6,423 nt of DNA from CAYXXZ01 sp964469165 (GTDB lineage: Bacteria > Pseudomonadota > Gammaproteobacteria > Pseudomonadales > Porticoccaceae), in contig CAYXXZ010000134.1 of NCBI GenBank assembly GCA_964469165.1, positions 1-6,423 of the forward strand, in the 5' to 3' direction. The translations under genes were made by a program, and so were the position numbers. How positions within the stretch are numbered: position 1 is the stretch's first letter; each line of letters begins with the position of its first letter. Shown in pieces: positions 4,710-6,423 of this stretch. A model generated the notes under the pieces. The model saw only the letters and a program-made list of their open reading frames with translations. It was not told the DNA's origin and searched no databases.

Positions 4710-5474
4710 ATGTTCACCAACAGCACAGATCGAGAGTGGGAAAAATTTGGCCGGGAAGATCCTTATTTCGGGGTGCTGACCGACGAGCGCTATCGCATGG
4801 CCAATTTGAACGACGCGAACAGGCTGGCGTTTTTCTCCTCGGGCGAGCTCTACATCGCCAATCTCTGGAACAGGGTCAAAGCACATGTCGACGCCGATTT
4901 TGCGCCGCGGCGCGCCCTGGATTTTGGTTGCGGGGTCGGGCGCCTGATCATTCCTCTCGCCGAACGCGTGGCGGAGGTGACGGGGCTGGACGTGTCCGAC
5001 AGCATGCTGGCGGAGGCGCGCCACAACTGTGAGACGCGCAATCTCGACAATGTGGTTCTGGTGCCGTCCGACGATGAGCTGAGCGGCCTCAGTGGCCATT
5101 ACGATTTCGTGCATTCATTGATCGTCTTTCAGCATATTCCCGTGGCGCGCGGTGTGCGGATTTTCGCGCGGTTGCTGGCGTGTCTGGCACCGGGCGGGGT
5201 GGGTGTCGTTCAGTTCACCTACGCCAAGGCGCATCCGCAAAAGGCCTGGGTGCGGCTTGCCAAGAGCCGCATCCCCTTCGCCGCCCGTGTGGCGAATCTG
5301 TTGCGGGGGCGATCGCTGTCATGCCCGGAGATGCAGATGAACAGTTATGATCTCAACACCCTGCTGCGCCTGCTTCAGACATCGGGGGTCGAACGGTTCC
5401 ATGGGGAATTCACCGATCACGGCGGCGAGCTGGGCGTCATTCTTTATTTTCGAAAACAACAGTCAACCCGTTAG
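4710..5474 (+). CDS. Class I SAM-dependent methyltransferase
   Basis: The product is 254 residues from the ATG; an in-frame TTG at 4704 would add two. No clear ribosome site precedes either. The N-terminal segment EWEKFGREDPYFGVLTDERYR is a lead-in seen in a subgroup of small-molecule methyltransferases. The Rossmann core follows: motif I LDFGCGVGR (70-78) binding SAM, acidic D94 in GLDVS for the ribose hydroxyls, YDFVHSLIVFQHIP (131-144) as motif IV region, and LAPGG (159-163). A C-terminal region ends HGGELGVILYFRK. The substrate is unknown. The stop is 10 bp before the DUF1330 start, so the two genes should form an operon. The unit lies between two REPINs. Confidence 0.88.
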   Translation: MFTNSTDREWEKFGREDPYFGVLTDERYRMANLNDANRLAFFSSGELYIANLWNRVKAHVDADFAPRRALDFGCGVGRLIIPLAERVAEVTGLDVSDSMLAEARHNCETRNLDNVVLVPSDDELSGLSGHYDFVHSLIVFQHIPVARGVRIFARLLACLAPGGVGVVQFTYAKAHPQKAWVRLAKSRIPFAARVANLLRGRSLSCPEMQMNSYDLNTLLRLLQTSGVERFHGEFTDHGGELGVILYFRKQQSTR

Positions 5475-5480
5475 GGAGGA
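5473..5480 (+). promoter_or_regulatory. Strong ribosome binding site for the DUF1330 gene
   Basis: AGGGAGGA overlaps the last two bases of the methyltransferase TAG stop codon and lies four bases before the ATG at 5485. The overlap supports translation of the two genes from one message and fixes the start of the second. Confidence 0.75.
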
Positions 5481-5484
5481 AACC

Positions 5485-5814
5485 ATGTCTGCTTATGTAA
5501 TTTTCGTGGTCGATGAGGAAAACGATGCCGAAGTGATGAAAACCTACCGGCAGAGTTCACGCGCTTCGCTGGATGGTCGCGATGTCAAAGTCATCACCTT
5601 GCCGTCCTGCAACAAGGAGGTTCTCGAAGGTGAGGATGTGGCCTGCATCGTCATTTTGGAGTTTCCCGATATGGAACAGGCCCGGGACTGGTACCACTCC
5701 GAGGAATATCAGAAATGGGCGCCGATGCGAAAAGGCGTATCGAAGGGCAGCGCCTTTATCGTCGATGGCTTTGTGCCCATGGATACCGCGCACTGGGCCA
5801 GCGCCAGGATCTGA
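5485..5814 (+). CDS. DUF1330-family protein (dimeric alpha/beta barrel fold)
   Basis: The product is 109 residues, slightly longer than the usual 95-100 of DUF1330. The beginning MSAYVIFVVDEENDAEVMKTY gives the first strand and helix. The signature is intact: IVILEFPDMEQARDWYHSEE (55-74), then YQKWAPMRKGVSKGSAFIVDGF (75-96). These small ferredoxin-like proteins usually dimerise into an antibody-monooxygenase-like barrel; no reaction is established for the family. It follows the methyltransferase by 10 bp and may act on or bind a related small molecule, which is inference. It is followed at once by a CCTGTTCACGATCTTG motif and REPIN 3. Confidence 0.85.
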   Translation: MSAYVIFVVDEENDAEVMKTYRQSSRASLDGRDVKVITLPSCNKEVLEGEDVACIVILEFPDMEQARDWYHSEEYQKWAPMRKGVSKGSAFIVDGFVPMDTAHWASARI

Positions 5815-5842
5815 GAACCTGTTCACGATCTTGCAGGGCCTC

Positions 5843-5917
5843 TGTAGGAGCCTGCCTGCAGGCGACCGTATGCCGTGTGCCAGGAATCGTTGTGTCGCCT
5901 GCAGGCAGGCTCCTACA
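5843..5917. repeat. REPIN 3 (perfect inverted REP pair)
   Basis: A 24-base REP (5843-5866) and its exact inverted copy (5894-5917) enclose a 27-base spacer. It is the best preserved of the three and probably the youngest. It starts 28 bases after the DUF1330 stop. Its right end supplies the TAG stop codon (5913-5915) of the converging epmB gene. A hairpin of this size between convergent genes could block or stabilise both transcripts. Confidence 0.88.
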
Positions 5918-6423
5918 TGGGCAGCCCGACGAGAGTCTTCGAGGCTTCTCCCGGCACGTCCCGCACCAGGCGGGGCAAGAGGTAGCCGGGCACCATGGCC
6001 TGCAGTTCGCGGTAGATGCCTGTGGCCTTTCCGGCATCCGTCTCGAAATGCGCGCCGCCGCTCACCGGATCGAGCAGATGCAGGTAGTAGGGAAGTATGC
6101 CGGCGTCAAACAAGGTTTCGCTGAGATCGGCCAGTAGCTGCGCGTCATCGTTGACGCCGCGTAGCAGCACCGCCTGATTGAGTACGGCGATATCCAGGGC
6201 GCGCATGCGCGCCGCCGCGGCGCTCAGGTGTGCGTCGATTTCGTTGGCGTGATTGATGTGCAACACCACGCACAGCTTCAGGCGGCTGGTGCCCATCCAG
6301 GCAAGGCAGGGGCCGTCGATGCGCGAGGGAATCACCACCGGCAGGCGGGTGTGGATGCGCAGCCGGATCACATGGGGAATCTTCTCGATCTCCTTCACCA
6401 GCCAGGCCAGGTGCTGGTCGTCG
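5913..6423 (-). CDS. epmB: EF-P beta-lysylation protein EpmB, C-terminal part (gene runs off the window)
   Basis: The visible 169 residues are the C-terminal half of EpmB (YjeK), a lysine 2,3-aminomutase-like radical-SAM/PLP enzyme. It converts L-alpha-lysine to (R)-beta-lysine for attachment to elongation factor P. Recognised blocks are RLRIHTRLPVVIPSRI, VVLHINHANEID, LNQAVLLRGVNDD, LFDAGILPYYLHLLDPVSGGAHF and YLLPRLVRDVPGEASKT. The Lys in PGEASKT aligns by eye with the PLP-binding Lys of lysine aminomutases. The radical-SAM CxxxCxxC cluster lies in the missing N-terminal part. The frame is open to the window edge, so no start is visible; a GTG at 6398 is internal Val. The protein ends KTLVGLPM with the stop inside REPIN 3. 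It converges on the DUF1330 gene. Confidence 0.92.
   Translation of the reverse strand, partial: DDQHLAWLVKEIEKIPHVIRLRIHTRLPVVIPSRIDGPCLAWMGTSRLKLCVVLHINHANEIDAHLSAAAARMRALDIAVLNQAVLLRGVNDDAQLLADLSETLFDAGILPYYLHLLDPVSGGAHFETDAGKATGIYRELQAMVPGYLLPRLVRDVPGEASKTLVGLPM

Noticed and set aside
5715..6137. Plus-strand open frame of 140 codons across the DUF1330 3' end, REPIN 3 and epmB
   Set aside because: It crosses a palindromic repeat and two real genes in other frames; it is a shadow.

Overview
The window looks like chromosomal DNA of a gammaproteobacterium. The main reasons are the 3' part of an EF-P-lysylation aminomutase gene (epmB), a BON-protein/YtjA gene pair ordered like Escherichia coli osmY-ytjA, and Pseudomonas-style REP palindromes (TGTAGGAG...). 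Genus cannot be fixed from the sequence alone. No RNA gene, CRISPR array, complete insertion sequence or phage gene was seen.

Layout. Positions 1-141 hold no gene but carry two different 7-bp tandem arrays and one copy of a dispersed repeat. On the minus strand follow a 53-aa DUF1328/YtjA-type membrane protein (142-303) and, upstream of it, a secreted triple-BON protein (355-1191), probably one envelope-stress operon. A divergent region of about 270 bp leads to a small NTF2/SnoaL-like protein (1466-1834, +). That gene converges on a small secreted charged helical protein (1900-2187, -), with a 13-bp-arm hairpin between them. A second divergent region (2188-2528) leads to a three-helix membrane protein starting at GTG (2529-2879, +) and a second SnoaL-like protein (2997-3416, +).

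From 3417 on, genes alternate with inverted pairs of REP sequences (REPINs) at 3583-3655, 4514-4570 and 5843-5917. Between the first two lies a TrmY-family SPOUT methyltransferase gene (3750-4349, -), a family centred on archaea. Between the second and third lies a two-gene unit: a class I SAM methyltransferase (4710-5474, +) and a DUF1330 protein (5485-5814, +). The window ends inside epmB (5913-6423, -), whose stop codon is supplied by the third REPIN.

Functionally the left half reads as small envelope/stress accessory proteins (BON, YtjA, secreted helical protein, membrane protein). The right half holds RNA- or small-molecule-modifying enzymes (TrmY-like, SAM methyltransferase, EpmB). I see no single pathway that joins them. 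The most notable points are the bacterial TrmY homologue, the dense REPINs at gene-module boundaries with a compensatory base change in one of them, several smaller repeat families, and two unrelated NTF2-fold genes within 2 kb. I do not see a convincing new multi-gene system.
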